DNA from: Planctomycetota bacterium
GTDB taxonomy: Bacteria > Planctomycetota > Planctomycetia > Planctomycetales > Planctomycetaceae
NCBI GenBank assembly: GCA_014584345.1
Contig: JACTNB010000036.1
Coordinates: forward strand, 298,767 to 362,766
Length of the DNA: 64,000 nucleotides
Reading direction: 5' to 3'
Part shown: positions 28,822-40,000 of the stretch, one piece after another
How the letters are laid out: every line of letters begins with the position of its first letter
Numbering within the stretch: position 1 is the stretch's first letter
Made by a program: the position numbers and the translations under genes
Notes under the pieces: generated by a model
What the model saw: the letters and a program-made list of their open reading frames with translations, nothing else
Databases searched by the model: none
What the model was told of the DNA's origin: nothing

Positions 28822-28938
28822 CTAATCGGGGTGTTTCTCCCAGCCGTCTCGAATCTTCTTGATCCGCTGGATTCGATCATCGATCTTGGCGAGCTCTTTT
28901 GGGTAGAATTCGAGCATCGTGTCGCAAAATTCGATCAT
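28822..28938 (-). pseudogene. 38-codon fragment, possible tail of a decayed gene
   Basis: MIEFCDTMLEFYPKELAKID and then DRIQRIKKIRDGWEKHPD reads as a coding-quality charged helix, but there is no ribosome site and it is only 38 codons. It lies just downstream (minus sense) of the IS66 remnant, so it may be the end of a gene interrupted or mostly deleted. Confidence 0.3.
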
Positions 28939-28999
28939 CCACAGTTTGCGCGAGTACTGAAGCGGACTCCAATTTTAGGACCACGGTTTAAGGTAGAAA

Positions 29000-29330
29000 A
29001 CGGCGTTTTGACTGGTAAACATGAACCTGTGGCAGGATTCCCATTACCGAGGACAAAACCGTGTCACGGAAACGCCGTTCATTCACTCCGCCACGCAGGC
29101 CCCGTTCGGCTGTGTTGTTCGTCGGCTCCACTCCCGCGACATGCGCGAACGTCAACCGATATTGCATCTTGGTGGGCAAGCATGCGGACGGGGAAAAGGC
29201 GGCGGAGTGGCTTGCACGTGTGTGCCACCACGTTGCGAGCAGTTGCGACGGAGTCTCCCCGCAAATTGGGCACGGCAGAGACAGCTGCGGCACACCGGCG
29301 CGAAAGTTATTATCACACGCACCCCAGGGG
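29000..29330 (-). pseudogene. IS66-family transposase C-terminal remnant
   Basis: Minus-strand translation around 29143-29000 gives GVEPTNNTAERGLRGGVNER, the conserved C-terminal IS66 transposase block (GVEPTNN.AER.LR). Upstream residues match only in shifting frames (for example TCKPLRR in another frame near 29210), downstream ones decay, and no full transposase frame or terminal repeats are visible. It is a decayed fragment lying 5 bases past the HNH gene stop. The 669-base gap 28666-29334 holds this, the short fragment above and a REP-like repeat. Confidence 0.65.
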
Positions 29331-29334
29331 GGCG

Positions 29335-29931
29335 TCATTCCTGCAGTTCGACATCCCAGTAGGCGTCGCTGATGAATTTCGACCAACTGCTGATGCGGTG
29401 CTTGGGCATGCTGAACAGGTGCGTCCAGCGAGGCCGCGCGGGGTGGGTGCGCAGCAGCATATTGGCCTGTTGGGGCGTGCGGCCTCCCTTGCGTGTGTTG
29501 CATTTGATGCAAGCCAGCACGCAGTTTTCCCACGACGATCCCCCCCCTTGCGAACGGGGAATCACGTGGTCGATGGTCAGTTCGGCACTCGATGGTTTGC
29601 AACCGCAGTACTGGCACTGGTAGTCGTCCCGGCGAAACAGGTTGCGCCGGCTGAACGTCACGGTCTGCCGGGGGAGCTTGGCGTAGCTCTGCAAGACCAC
29701 CACTTCGGGCACCAGAATATCCCGCTGGACCGTACGGACCACTGCTTGCCCATCCGGTGGCTGCAGCCGCGACCAATCCTCCCACGAATAGGTCTGGTAA
29801 TCCGTCAGATCGACGGCCTTCACCGTGCCATTCCACAACATGATCAGACAACGAGCCGCCGTAGCAACCCGCACGGGCTGCCAGCTCTTGTTCAACACCA
29901 GAGTCGGTCGCGATAACGCCGAACAGTTCAT
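29335..29931 (-). CDS. HNH endonuclease family protein
   Basis: A 198-residue protein; AAAGGAG 6 bases before the ATG fixes the start. The N-terminal LVLNKSWQPVRVATAARCL segment and the C-terminal HNH core are typical of a widespread bacterial HNH family. Core residues: zinc pair C106/C109 (CQYCG), D121-H122 (LTIDHVIPRSQGG), N136 (WENCVLA) and second zinc pair C141/C144 (CIKCNTRKG). Role is unknown; no restriction or toxin partner is adjacent. A Pho-box-like direct repeat lies 91 bases upstream. Confidence 0.88.
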   Translation of the reverse strand: MNCSALSRPTLVLNKSWQPVRVATAARCLIMLWNGTVKAVDLTDYQTYSWEDWSRLQPPDGQAVVRTVQRDILVPEVVVLQSYAKLPRQTVTFSRRNLFRRDDYQCQYCGCKPSSAELTIDHVIPRSQGGGSSWENCVLACIKCNTRKGGRTPQQANMLLRTHPARPRWTHLFSMPKHRISSWSKFISDAYWDVELQE

Positions 29932-30021
29932 GGAGTCTCCTTTCCTGGAGTGGGCCTTCTACTCTATGAGGGGGGCTATTTCCGCGTCAACCGAACCTCG
30001 TACGCCGACATGCGGGAAATC

Positions 30022-30038
30022 CGTGAATAATTCATGAA
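30022..30038 (-). promoter_or_regulatory. Pho-box-like direct repeat upstream of the HNH gene
   Basis: Minus strand reads TTCATG-AATTA-TTCACG: two 6-base half-sites 11 bases apart, like the Bacillus PhoP box (TTHAYA-N5-TTHAYA). A near-identical element occurs at 34861-34877 upstream of plcP; both share CGTGAATAATT on the plus strand. It lies between the glycosyltransferase stop and the HNH start. Confidence 0.4.
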
Positions 30039-30073
30039 TTCCGGCCCGCAATCCCCTTTCCAGGGAAAGGCCC

Positions 30074-31261
<1,188 letters not shown>

Positions 31262-31479
31262 GAACGCTGCATCCTCGATGAAGCAAGTTCGTGTCCGCGG
31301 AAGCAGGATTCCGGGGAGATAAATCGGTCAATACTACAAGCGATGTCCTTGCCAGGAGGGGGAGAGAAATTTCGGAAACGTTTCGTTGCATGCAGGGAAG
31401 TCGGTCGTTGCCTCCCGCGACGTGTGTTGTTATTTCACCTGTTGTTTCAGTCATGCGCTTAAAGGGATGCCGGTTCCGG

Positions 31480-32250
31480 TCAGTTTCGTTCCGCGGGCGG
31501 GACCTCTTCGCCAGGTTTGCGTCCGATGAAAATATAATGCGGCGCGCGAACAAACGGCAAAAACGGGACCTTGCCCCGTCGTTCCCGCAATACGATTCGA
31601 TCGAATTTCCGGTGCAGATATGGCAAGTGGTCGCCATCGAGAAACACGTTGTCGAAGGCAAACCAGGTTGTCCAGAAAGTCCGCGTGGACCACCGATGTT
31701 GCACGCAGCCTTCCTGAGGGTACTTGCGGGAAACGTAGAAATCGACGATGCCGATCACGCCCCCGGGCTTAAGAATCCGCCAGGCGTGATCCAGGGCCGC
31801 GAACCAGTCGGGGATCATCGTCAGCGAATAGGAAAAAGTCACGACATCGACGCTCCCTTCCGCGGGGAGGAACTGGGTGGCATCCGCATGGACGGGCACG
31901 ACATTGGACCAGCCGCGGTGCGCGACCCGTTGCTGGGCGACATCGAGCAGCGGCTGGCACAGATCGACCTGATACACCTTAGACAAGCGGGGAATAACCT
32001 CGGCGACGTATTCCGCATTGGCCCCCGTCCCGGCTCCCAGGTCGACCCAGATGCCCCCGTCGGGAAAGGGGACGGTTTGCAACATCTCTTCCCGGCCGTG
32101 CAGCAGCCGCTTGCGAAAACCATCGTAATCGCCGGCCTGCCCTTCGTAAAAACTGGTGAGGCGTTCTTCGTGTGTTTTGCCGCGCACGCGATTGACGGCC
32201 AAGTGCCACAACACGCGGGCGTTCGACGCCAGGGAAAACGGACAACTCAT
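31480..32250 (-). CDS. btaB: BtaB-like SAM methyltransferase (DGTS N-methylation)
   Basis: A 256-residue class I methyltransferase. SAM motif I is VDLGAGTGANAEY (about 69-81), the acidic loop YQVDLCQPLLD follows, and the motif IV/V region is DVVTFSYSLTMIPDWFAALD (about 134-153) then LKPGGVIGIVDFYVSRKYP. The FSYSLTMIPDW and VDFYVSRK phrases are what I recall of BtaB, which adds three methyl groups to diacylglycerylhomoserine to give the betaine lipid DGTS. It follows btaA by 55 bases on the same strand, the canonical btaAB order. Symbol given on motif plus context; a different lipid methyltransferase is possible. Confidence 0.82.
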   Translation of the reverse strand: MSCPFSLASNARVLWHLAVNRVRGKTHEERLTSFYEGQAGDYDGFRKRLLHGREEMLQTVPFPDGGIWVDLGAGTGANAEYVAEVIPRLSKVYQVDLCQPLLDVAQQRVAHRGWSNVVPVHADATQFLPAEGSVDVVTFSYSLTMIPDWFAALDHAWRILKPGGVIGIVDFYVSRKYPQEGCVQHRWSTRTFWTTWFAFDNVFLDGDHLPYLHRKFDRIVLRERRGKVPFLPFVRAPHYIFIGRKPGEEVPPAERN

Positions 32251-32305
32251 GGCTCATTCAATTCGATGCGGTTAGGTCGTACTGGGGATGCAGCCGCTGC
32301 AGGGT

Positions 32306-33640
<1,335 letters not shown>

Positions 33641-34860
33641 AGGAGGAGTTTCCGCCTGTTTGCCCAGCGTGCGAAGCGAGGTCTCCCGAGAGAGCCGCTG
33701 GAAAGGAATGGCGATGCGACCATTGGTTGCTTTTCAGCAGGGTCACGTTCACATTCTGTCCGGGAGACGCGGTCCACCAGGTCAACGACTTCCGCTCAGC
33801 CGGCAAGGCAGGCTTGATCTGGTCCGAAGAATATTGCTCCGGATGAAAGTAGGTTAATTCCCAATCGCCGGATCGATGCTCCACCAGGGCGGTGCAATGT
33901 TCGATCCAGTCACCGACATTACAATACGAAATCGCCTCTCGGGTTACAATCTTCGGCTGATGCACATGGCCACAAATTACGCCATCGTAGCCCCCCCGTT
34001 CCGCATAGTTTACCGCAAGCTGCTCATATTCCTGATAAAAACGGGCGAGCCGGGCGAGCCGCTCCCGCAGGCCACGAGCCGTCGCACGCCGTCCCCGCCG
34101 AGGACTCCAACCGGTTTGCAGGTTGTCCAGACGCAAGAGCCAGTCGTAGCACAGTGTCACGGCCCGCGAGACCCATCCAGCCGCCTGTTCGTGGCGATCA
34201 AACTGGTCGCCATGCGTCACCAGCAGCCGCGCCCCCAGTTTCGATTCATACAGAAACTCGTCGGCAATCATCAGGCGGCTGTTGTTGAACAGCGGAGGCA
34301 AGCAGGGCAGGATCTCGCGAAAAAATTCGTCGTGATTTCCCGGCGTGTAGTAAACATGCGATCCCTCCCGCAGCAGGTTCGATATGCGGGCAAGGATACG
34401 ATTATAAACTGGTGGCCAGCGCCAGGACTGTTTCAGTCGACGCCCATCCAGGATGTCTCCGACCAGATACACTCGCTCGGGCTGGTAGCGTTCGAGTAGA
34501 GCGGCGAATTCCTCGGCACAGCAATGGGGGCTGCCCAGGTGCACATCACTGACAAACAGTGCCCGCACGGGGATGCGCGAAGCAGAGACAGCGCGGGTGG
34601 CCGAACAGGGGAAAGGGAACGGGGGAGTGCTTGAGCTGTGATTATTCGCCATCAGGCAACCTTGGCCTTCCTTGACCGTTGTTCGAAATTGTCTACCGGG
34701 TGAAGGAGGAGTGAATGACACAAGTGTATGCGGTTGAGTTCCTTGCGGCAGATAAGCGTTTGCCGGTTCAATGTTTGAGGGGGGCCAGATGCATCCTGCC
34801 CCCTGGTCATAGTTTCGGCGGGCATTATGGCGGAGCATTATCAAGGAACGATGTGTATTC

Positions 34861-34877
34861 CGTGAATAATTTGTGAA
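34861..34877 (-). promoter_or_regulatory. Pho-box-like direct repeat upstream of plcP
   Basis: Minus strand reads TTCACA-AATTA-TTCACG: two half-sites with 11-base period, matching the TTHAYA-N5-TTHAYA form of PhoP boxes and resembling the enteric CTGTCAT-N4-CTGTCAT spacing. It lies 209 bases before the plcP start in the 466-base gap 34653-35118, which it shares with the divergent rpsR promoter. The second copy is at 30022-30038. PhoP control is inferred only from sequence and gene function. Confidence 0.5.
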
Positions 34878-35118
34878 GCGGGAAAGGTTATGTTCGACCT
34901 GTCGAAACCGCGTGCGGGGAGAGGCGAAGTCGTGAACTTGCATCTCCGGTTCAAATCGGTATGATAAGCGATTCGTTCGCGAGCGAAGAGGCTGCGCCCA
35001 GGCAGGGGGCAGACTCTTTCCACGATGTATTGCAGGGACAACCGGCCCGCAAACACCCCTCGCGACGCGGAGATTTCTCTCTTGTGCCGGTTGTGTAAAA
35101 TGAAGGATGTGTCTAGAT

Positions 35119-35397
35119 ATGGCGACGTTGACGAAATCGGATATTCGCAAACTGCGTAAGAAAAAGGCTCGTCAGAAGCGAAAGTTGAAGTGCCGCTTTT
35201 GTGTGGATGGTGTTGTTCCTCGTCCCGTTTATGTGGACTACAAGGACGTCAAGACATTGCGGCAACTGATTGACCGTGAAGGTAAGATTCAGCCGCGTCG
35301 TCGCACGGGCACGTCGGCCTTGTATCAGCGTGCAGTCCGTCATGCCGTGCTGCGGGCGCGTTTCATGGGCTTGTTGCCTTACGTTGTGGACGAATAA
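35119..35397 (+). CDS. rpsR: 30S ribosomal protein bS18
   Basis: A 92-residue ribosomal protein S18. The ATG at 35119 is chosen over the upstream in-frame GTG. After a very basic N-terminus (KLRKKKARQKRKLK), CRFCVDGV gives a Cys pair seen in the longer S18 variants; VYVDYKDVKTLRQLIDREGK and the RRTGTSALYQRAVRHAVLRA segment (S18 signature region) follow. Many genomes place rpsR with rpsF, ssb and rplI, but here it stands alone between plcP and the TPR-alphaCTD gene. Confidence 0.93.
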   Translation: MATLTKSDIRKLRKKKARQKRKLKCRFCVDGVVPRPVYVDYKDVKTLRQLIDREGKIQPRRRTGTSALYQRAVRHAVLRARFMGLLPYVVDE

Positions 35398-35601
35398 GCC
35401 CTTCGCCAGTCCGGGCTTGCGCCGCGTCAGCGGCGCGGCGGGCTCGATGATGGAATCACTCCCCGCGACATGCGGGTGACGGGAACTGCTGAAAACGACC
35501 AACTCGCCTCTGGGGGCAGCATGCCCCGAGAGTCCTTTATTAAAGCATCTGACTGGTAAAGACGTGGTGCGCGTCTGCCGGGACACGGGAGCCTGCATTT
35601 C

Positions 35602-36912
35602 ATGATCGCAATTGAACGGATCGAAGTTCGACAACCCCTGTTGAGTTCTCCGGAATTCGGTACCAACGAATTCTCGATTATCGAGAAAGCCTTGGGGGCA
35701 GGCCAGGTTTCCGAAATCAGGCAGACCTGGCAGGAACTGTCCGATCGTGCCACTTCCGAGCGAGACCACGTTGCCAGCGGCACGGTTGCTTATTTACTGG
35801 CACGTCACGAAGAGGCCGTCAAGCATCTGTCTCAAGTCAGCAACAATGCGCTGGCAAGTTATTGCCACGCGATGGCCTTGATTTCGCTGGAGCGGCATGC
35901 AGAGGCCATTGGGCAGTTCGAGCAGGCGAAGAAAGCAGGCTACGACCGCGTCCAGTGCGAGCTGATGATTGCCGGTTGCACCCGGAAACTGGGGCGCGTG
36001 GAAGAAGCCGAGGCGCTGTTGCGAAGTCTGTCCCGTGAGGCCGCCACGCGGGCCGAGTATTCCTACCAGATGGGCTGCATCATGTCCGACCGTGGGGATA
36101 CCTATGGCGCGCTGGAGTATTTCGAGCGTGCCGCCGACATGAGCCCCAATCATGCCCGGGCGCTGTTCAGTCTGGCCCAGTTGAACAACCAGATGGGGAA
36201 CGATGACGAGGCGATTCGCCTGTACGAGCAAATGCTCTCCAAGCCTCCTTTTTATCTGGGGGCCCTGATCAATCTGGGTCTGTTGTACGAAGACCGGGAA
36301 TTGTACGGGCCGGCGGCATTCTGTTTTCGCAGGGCTCTCGATGAAAACCCGAACAACGAACGTGCCCGTCTGTACCTGAAGGACATCGAATCCTCCGCGG
36401 AAATGTTTTTCGACGAAGAAGCGGCCCGCCGCGACAAGCATCTTGAACAGATCCTCGGTATTCCCATTTCCGACTTCGAACTTTCGGCTCGCAGTCGCAA
36501 CTGCCTGGAACGGGCGGGGATTAACCGGCTCGAGGACCTGACCCGCATGACCGAAGAGCAATTGCTGGCAGGCAAGAACTTTGGTGAAACCTCGCTCAAG
36601 GAAATCAAGGACATTCTGGAAATGCACGGCTTGAAGCTGGGCCAGAATGTACACAAGAAGCAGGCGGAACCGTTGTACCGCCCCGAGGAGTTGACGCCCG
36701 AAGAGCGGATGCTGCACGAGTTGACGGTGTCCGACCTGGAACTTTCGGTCCGGGCCCGCAAGTGCCTGGCCCGCCTGGGAATCAATACCGTGGGGGAACT
36801 GGTATCCCGTTCCGCCGACGAATTGCTTTCCGTCCGGAACTTCGGCGTGACCTCGTTGAATGAAATTCGGGAAAAGCTTCGCGACAAGAACATCCGCCTG
36901 CGTGGCGACTGA
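35602..36912 (+). CDS. TPR protein with two C-terminal RNA-polymerase alpha-CTD modules
   Basis: A 436-residue soluble protein. Residues about 50-265 are TPR repeats (LARHEEAVKHLSQ, SYQMGCIMSDRGDTYGALEY, ALFSLAQLNNQMGNDDEAIR, YEDRELYGPAAFCFRRAL). Residues about 289-343 and 376-432 are two copies of the RNA polymerase alpha C-terminal domain. In the first, R297, N300, N326, G328 and S331 align with E. coli alpha R265, N268, N294, G296 and S299, the DNA-minor-groove contacts; in the second, R384, N413, G415 and S418 are retained. The family is known mainly from planctomycetes, without assigned function. It could bind UP-element DNA or a transcription partner. It follows rpsR by about 200 bases. 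Confidence 0.88.
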   Translation: MIAIERIEVRQPLLSSPEFGTNEFSIIEKALGAGQVSEIRQTWQELSDRATSERDHVASGTVAYLLARHEEAVKHLSQVSNNALASYCHAMALISLERHAEAIGQFEQAKKAGYDRVQCELMIAGCTRKLGRVEEAEALLRSLSREAATRAEYSYQMGCIMSDRGDTYGALEYFERAADMSPNHARALFSLAQLNNQMGNDDEAIRLYEQMLSKPPFYLGALINLGLLYEDRELYGPAAFCFRRALDENPNNERARLYLKDIESSAEMFFDEEAARRDKHLEQILGIPISDFELSARSRNCLERAGINRLEDLTRMTEEQLLAGKNFGETSLKEIKDILEMHGLKLGQNVHKKQAEPLYRPEELTPEERMLHELTVSDLELSVRARKCLARLGINTVGELVSRSADELLSVRNFGVTSLNEIREKLRDKNIRLRGD

Positions 36913-36924
36913 TATTCGGGCGGT

Positions 36925-36959
36925 GGCTTGTGTTTTCCCCGTAGCGGGGGGCACAAGCC
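36925..36959 (+). terminator. Stem-loop after the TPR-alphaCTD gene (possible terminator)
   Basis: GGCTTGTG (36925-36932) and CACAAGCC (36952-36959) pair, with an inner CCCC/GGGG stem. No T-run follows, so termination is uncertain. Confidence 0.35.
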
Positions 36960-37014
36960 GACGTGCCTGTCCTCGGCCTCTTGATCACTCCATCCCGTAG
37001 CGAAAGGAACTCTC

Positions 37015-38013
37015 ATGGCGCGCCCCGTGACGCTGTTTACCGGTCAATGGGCCGATTTGCCGCTGGAAACCTTGTGCAAGAAGGCGGTCGAATTTGGGTT
37101 CGATGGGTTGGAACTGGCCTGCTGGGGGGATCACTTCGAGGTCGACAAGGCCCTTTCCGATGACGCCTATTGCGCGAAGAAGCGTGATTTGCTCGAGCGG
37201 CACGACCTGCAATTGTTTGCGATCTCGAATCACCTGGTGGGGCAGGCGGTGTGCGACAGCATCGATGCCCGGCACAAGGCGATTCTGCCGGCATCCGTGT
37301 GGGGTGATGGCAACCCTGCAGGCGTTAACCAGCGTGCACTCGAAGAAATGAAAAACACCGCGCGGGCGGCACAACGGCTGGGAGTGGATGTCGTCAACGG
37401 CTTCACCGGCTCGGCGATCTGGCCGCTCATTTACGATTTTCCGCCGATCCCGCAGGAGATGTATGACGCGGGGTATCAACAGTTCGCGGAACGCTGGAAT
37501 GCCATTCTGGACGTATTCCAGGAATGTGGCGTGAAGTTCGCGCTGGAAGTTCATCCCAGCGAAATTGCCTTTGATATTTACTCCGCGGAAAAAGCGCTGC
37601 AGGCCTTGAATCATCGCGCGGAGTTCGGCTTCAACTTCGATCCCAGCCATCTCATCTGGCAGGGGGTGGATCCGGTCGAGTTTATCCGCTATTTTCCGGA
37701 TCGCATTTATCATGTGCACATGAAGGATGCTTCCGTCACGCTGAATGGCCGCAGCGGAATTCTTTCCAGCCATTTGCGATTCGGGGATCCCCGCCGAGGC
37801 TGGGACTTCCGCAGCGTGGGACGGGGCGGGGTGCGTTTCGAGGAAATCATTCGCGCCCTGAATGCCATCCAGTATCAGGGGCCGCTTTCCATTGAGTGGG
37901 AAGATTCAGGCATGGACCGCGACCATGGTGCCCGGGAAGCCTGCCAGTTCGTCAAGAACGTCGACTTCTCTCCCTCCAACGTCGCCTTCGACGCGGCCTT
38001 CGAAAAGAAATAA
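37015..38013 (+). CDS. Sugar phosphate isomerase/epimerase (TIM barrel, AP_endonuc_2)
   Basis: A 332-residue xylose-isomerase-like TIM-barrel protein; AAAGGAA upstream of the ATG supports the start. Strand ends carry the family metal-binding residues: FALEVHPSEIAFD (Glu at about 178), FNFDPSHLIWQG (Asp-x-x-His), YHVHMKDA (His-x-His-x-Lys-Asp) and PLSIEWEDSGMDR (Glu). Many homologues in planctomycetes act on inositols or keto-sugars, often with Gfo/Idh partners; the substrate here is unknown. No signal peptide. Confidence 0.85.
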   Translation: MARPVTLFTGQWADLPLETLCKKAVEFGFDGLELACWGDHFEVDKALSDDAYCAKKRDLLERHDLQLFAISNHLVGQAVCDSIDARHKAILPASVWGDGNPAGVNQRALEEMKNTARAAQRLGVDVVNGFTGSAIWPLIYDFPPIPQEMYDAGYQQFAERWNAILDVFQECGVKFALEVHPSEIAFDIYSAEKALQALNHRAEFGFNFDPSHLIWQGVDPVEFIRYFPDRIYHVHMKDASVTLNGRSGILSSHLRFGDPRRGWDFRSVGRGGVRFEEIIRALNAIQYQGPLSIEWEDSGMDRDHGAREACQFVKNVDFSPSNVAFDAAFEKK

Positions 38014-38037
38014 TACCGTCGCAACATCGCGGTGTGT

Positions 38038-38065
38038 GACACTGGCTGGCTTGCCCGCCAGTGTC
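38038..38065 (+). repeat. CACTGGC...GCCAGTG palindrome after the isomerase gene
   Basis: GACACTGGC (38038-38046) and GCCAGTGTC (38057-38065) form a perfect 9-bp stem. The inner 24 bases differ at two positions from the inverted form of the REP-like element at 25508, so this is another family member placed just past a stop codon. No T-run follows. Confidence 0.6.
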
Positions 38066-38089
38066 CTCATCTGCGGGCCGCGCGCTTCC

Positions 38090-38355
38090 CGTAGGATATG
38101 CTCCGCATACCATTGATGTGGTATCCACGCAGCGGCAGATCCACAACGTGCGTGGCTAGTTCGTCGAAGTCAGCAACCCTGTTTTGTTGACCCGGGCGAA
38201 ACATCCGGGCTAACTACGAGCAAGCCTGAAACGCGAAGTCGCGTGGCGTATTTTCAGGCTTGGGAATTTGAGTGTCACCAGCTGCGCCCGTGGCTTTTGA
38301 GTTTCTCGTCAACGTGAGGTTTCACTGGCAAAGCCAGAGGCACACAGCGGGTGGG
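38090..38355. repeat. Composite dispersed repeats between two convergent genes
   Basis: Three repeat types follow one another: CGTAGGATATG..CCATTGATGTGGTATCCACG (38091-38131, as at 6826); CGTGGCTAGTTCGTCGAAGT then CAGCAACCCTGTTTTGTTGA and CCCGGG (38150-38195, the right part of the elements at 47305 and 59210); and GTTTCTCGTCAACGTGAGGT then TTCACTGGCAAAGCCAG (38299-38337, as at 47106-47141). No gene is seen in 38014-38377. Confidence 0.65.
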
Positions 38356-38377
38356 AAAGTGCGCGGTTGGCGGGCTT

Positions 38378-39562
38378 TCAGCGGCCGCGTTGTTTATTAT
38401 TGTTGTTCAGGAGCGGCGCTTCGCTACGGGCTTCCAGATCGTCGCGGTCTCCCAGGGTGACGGGGAGTGTCTGCCGTTTACCCTTCCGCAGGATGATGGT
38501 GTTCACGGTGGAGTTCACGCTGGTGAGGCTGACCAGATTGATCAGGTGATTTTCGTCGAGGACTTCCACCCCTCCGAAGAACAGGATGACATCTTCCACG
38601 AGCAGGCCGGAACGCGAAGCGGGAGTATCGCGATAGACTTCCACTACCCGGGCTCCCCTGACGCGATCCAACCCCAGCTTGATGGCGGTTTGGGAACTGA
38701 AGTCGGGATCGAGTTTCACCCCCAGATAAGCCCTGCGGACCTTGCCGGAAACCAGCAGTTGTTCGGTGACATAGCGGGCCAGATTGCTGGGAATGCTGAA
38801 ACCGATCCCTTCATTCCCCCCGCTGTTGGAGGCAATCGCCGTGTTGATTCCGATGATGCGGCCACTCATATCGATGAGTGGGCCCCCGCTGTTCCCGGGG
38901 TTGATGGCGGCATCGGTCTGCAGGAAATCCTGGTTGATCACGTCGTTCGATTCCCCCAGTTTCAGGGAACGGCGGCCTTTTGCGGAGATGATGCCGAACG
39001 TCACCGACTGACTCAACCCGAAGGGACTCCCCTGCGCCAAGACCAGATGCCCGATATTCACGGCGTCGCTGTCTCCCCAGCGGGCGGGTTGAATGTTGGG
39101 TTCGTCGATCATCAGAATGGCGATATCCGACTTTTCATCGGATCGGACATCCGTGGGTGTGATGACGCGGCCATCGTGCAGTTGAATGCGGATATCGTGC
39201 ATGTCGGCATCGGCGATGACGTGCCGATTCGTCACCACGAACGGGGTTTTGGCCTGGGCGCTGGTCATGATCACGCCGGACCCCGTTTCTTCCACGAGTC
39301 CGCCGGATTTCGTGTTGCGTTCGCTTTGAATATGCACCACGCTGGGGGTGGTGATCGCCGCGATTTTGGAGAGTAGCTGGCTGCCATCTCCGAAGGGGGA
39401 TGTATTCCCCGCCAATTGGCGATAGATCTGGTCCACGGCGCTGGCATGCAGATGGTCGGCCTGGGCCGAGCCTCGATACAGGGAATCGCGCCCGGACAGC
39501 CCCAGGATCACGCCGCACAAAAAGAACACGCTGGACAGGAACAGCGAGGTTGTCTTGCTCAT
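38378..39562 (-). CDS. HtrA/DegP-like S1C serine protease with one PDZ domain
   Basis: A 394-residue membrane-anchored or secreted protease. The start at 39562 (AGGAG 9 bases upstream) gives a hydrophobic N-terminal segment (LFLSSVFFLCGVILGLS), most likely a signal anchor. The catalytic triad is H114 (VVTNRHVIADAD), D146 (KSDIAIL) and S225 (NPGNSGGPLID). The single PDZ domain is at about 300-385 (RRAYLGVKL, TPASRSGLLVEDVILFFGG). The architecture matches DegS/HhoA-type proteases that handle damaged or regulatory periplasmic proteins. The last 10 residues are Asn/Lys/Arg-rich. Confidence 0.9.
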   Translation of the reverse strand: MSKTTSLFLSSVFFLCGVILGLSGRDSLYRGSAQADHLHASAVDQIYRQLAGNTSPFGDGSQLLSKIAAITTPSVVHIQSERNTKSGGLVEETGSGVIMTSAQAKTPFVVTNRHVIADADMHDIRIQLHDGRVITPTDVRSDEKSDIAILMIDEPNIQPARWGDSDAVNIGHLVLAQGSPFGLSQSVTFGIISAKGRRSLKLGESNDVINQDFLQTDAAINPGNSGGPLIDMSGRIIGINTAIASNSGGNEGIGFSIPSNLARYVTEQLLVSGKVRRAYLGVKLDPDFSSQTAIKLGLDRVRGARVVEVYRDTPASRSGLLVEDVILFFGGVEVLDENHLINLVSLTSVNSTVNTIILRKGKRQTLPVTLGDRDDLEARSEAPLLNNNNKQRGR

Positions 39563-40000
39563 GGGCCACTCACTCCTGAAACTCGCCTGGGCGAGGAAGT
39601 CTGTGATGAAAACCGAAACCGAGATTTGGGAGATCCCTTGCCGCCCAAAATCCAGCCGCATCCACCGGCTTTCCATCACGCTTCGACATCCTGTTCCCTG
39701 GCAGGTCGAATCGCGAGTCATCCCTGGGTGAGTCCCGCCATCGCGCTCCCTCGAGGGGGAGAATTCCTGTCGCGAAGCGGGGTCACGAAAATCATATTCA
39801 TGTCCTTGTCAAATCGGCAGATCCATTTTTCTAAAATAATCAAACCCTGAAATCGGGAGGGTGTCAAGATGCTCCTGGTCGATTTGCTCGGCATAAAGCG
39901 CACCACGGTCGAATTCCGAACCGGAGAACGGTCAGAATCCCGCCCGTGGCTACGTCATGCGAGATCGGTGCGACCTGCAAATCCGCTACATTCCGCGAGA
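39563..40000. other. 438-base intergenic region, no gene recognised
   Basis: It holds the promoter side of the htrA-like gene and the downstream flank of the small Lys-rich gene. An AT-rich patch lies at about 39820-39850 (TTTTTCTAAAATAATCAAAC). No repeat, RNA or convincing frame was seen. Confidence 0.5.

Noticed and set aside
34653..35150. N-terminal extension of the plcP frame
   Set aside because: It would run across the candidate regulatory box and into rpsR on the other strand; the ATG at 34652 has AAGG at good spacing.
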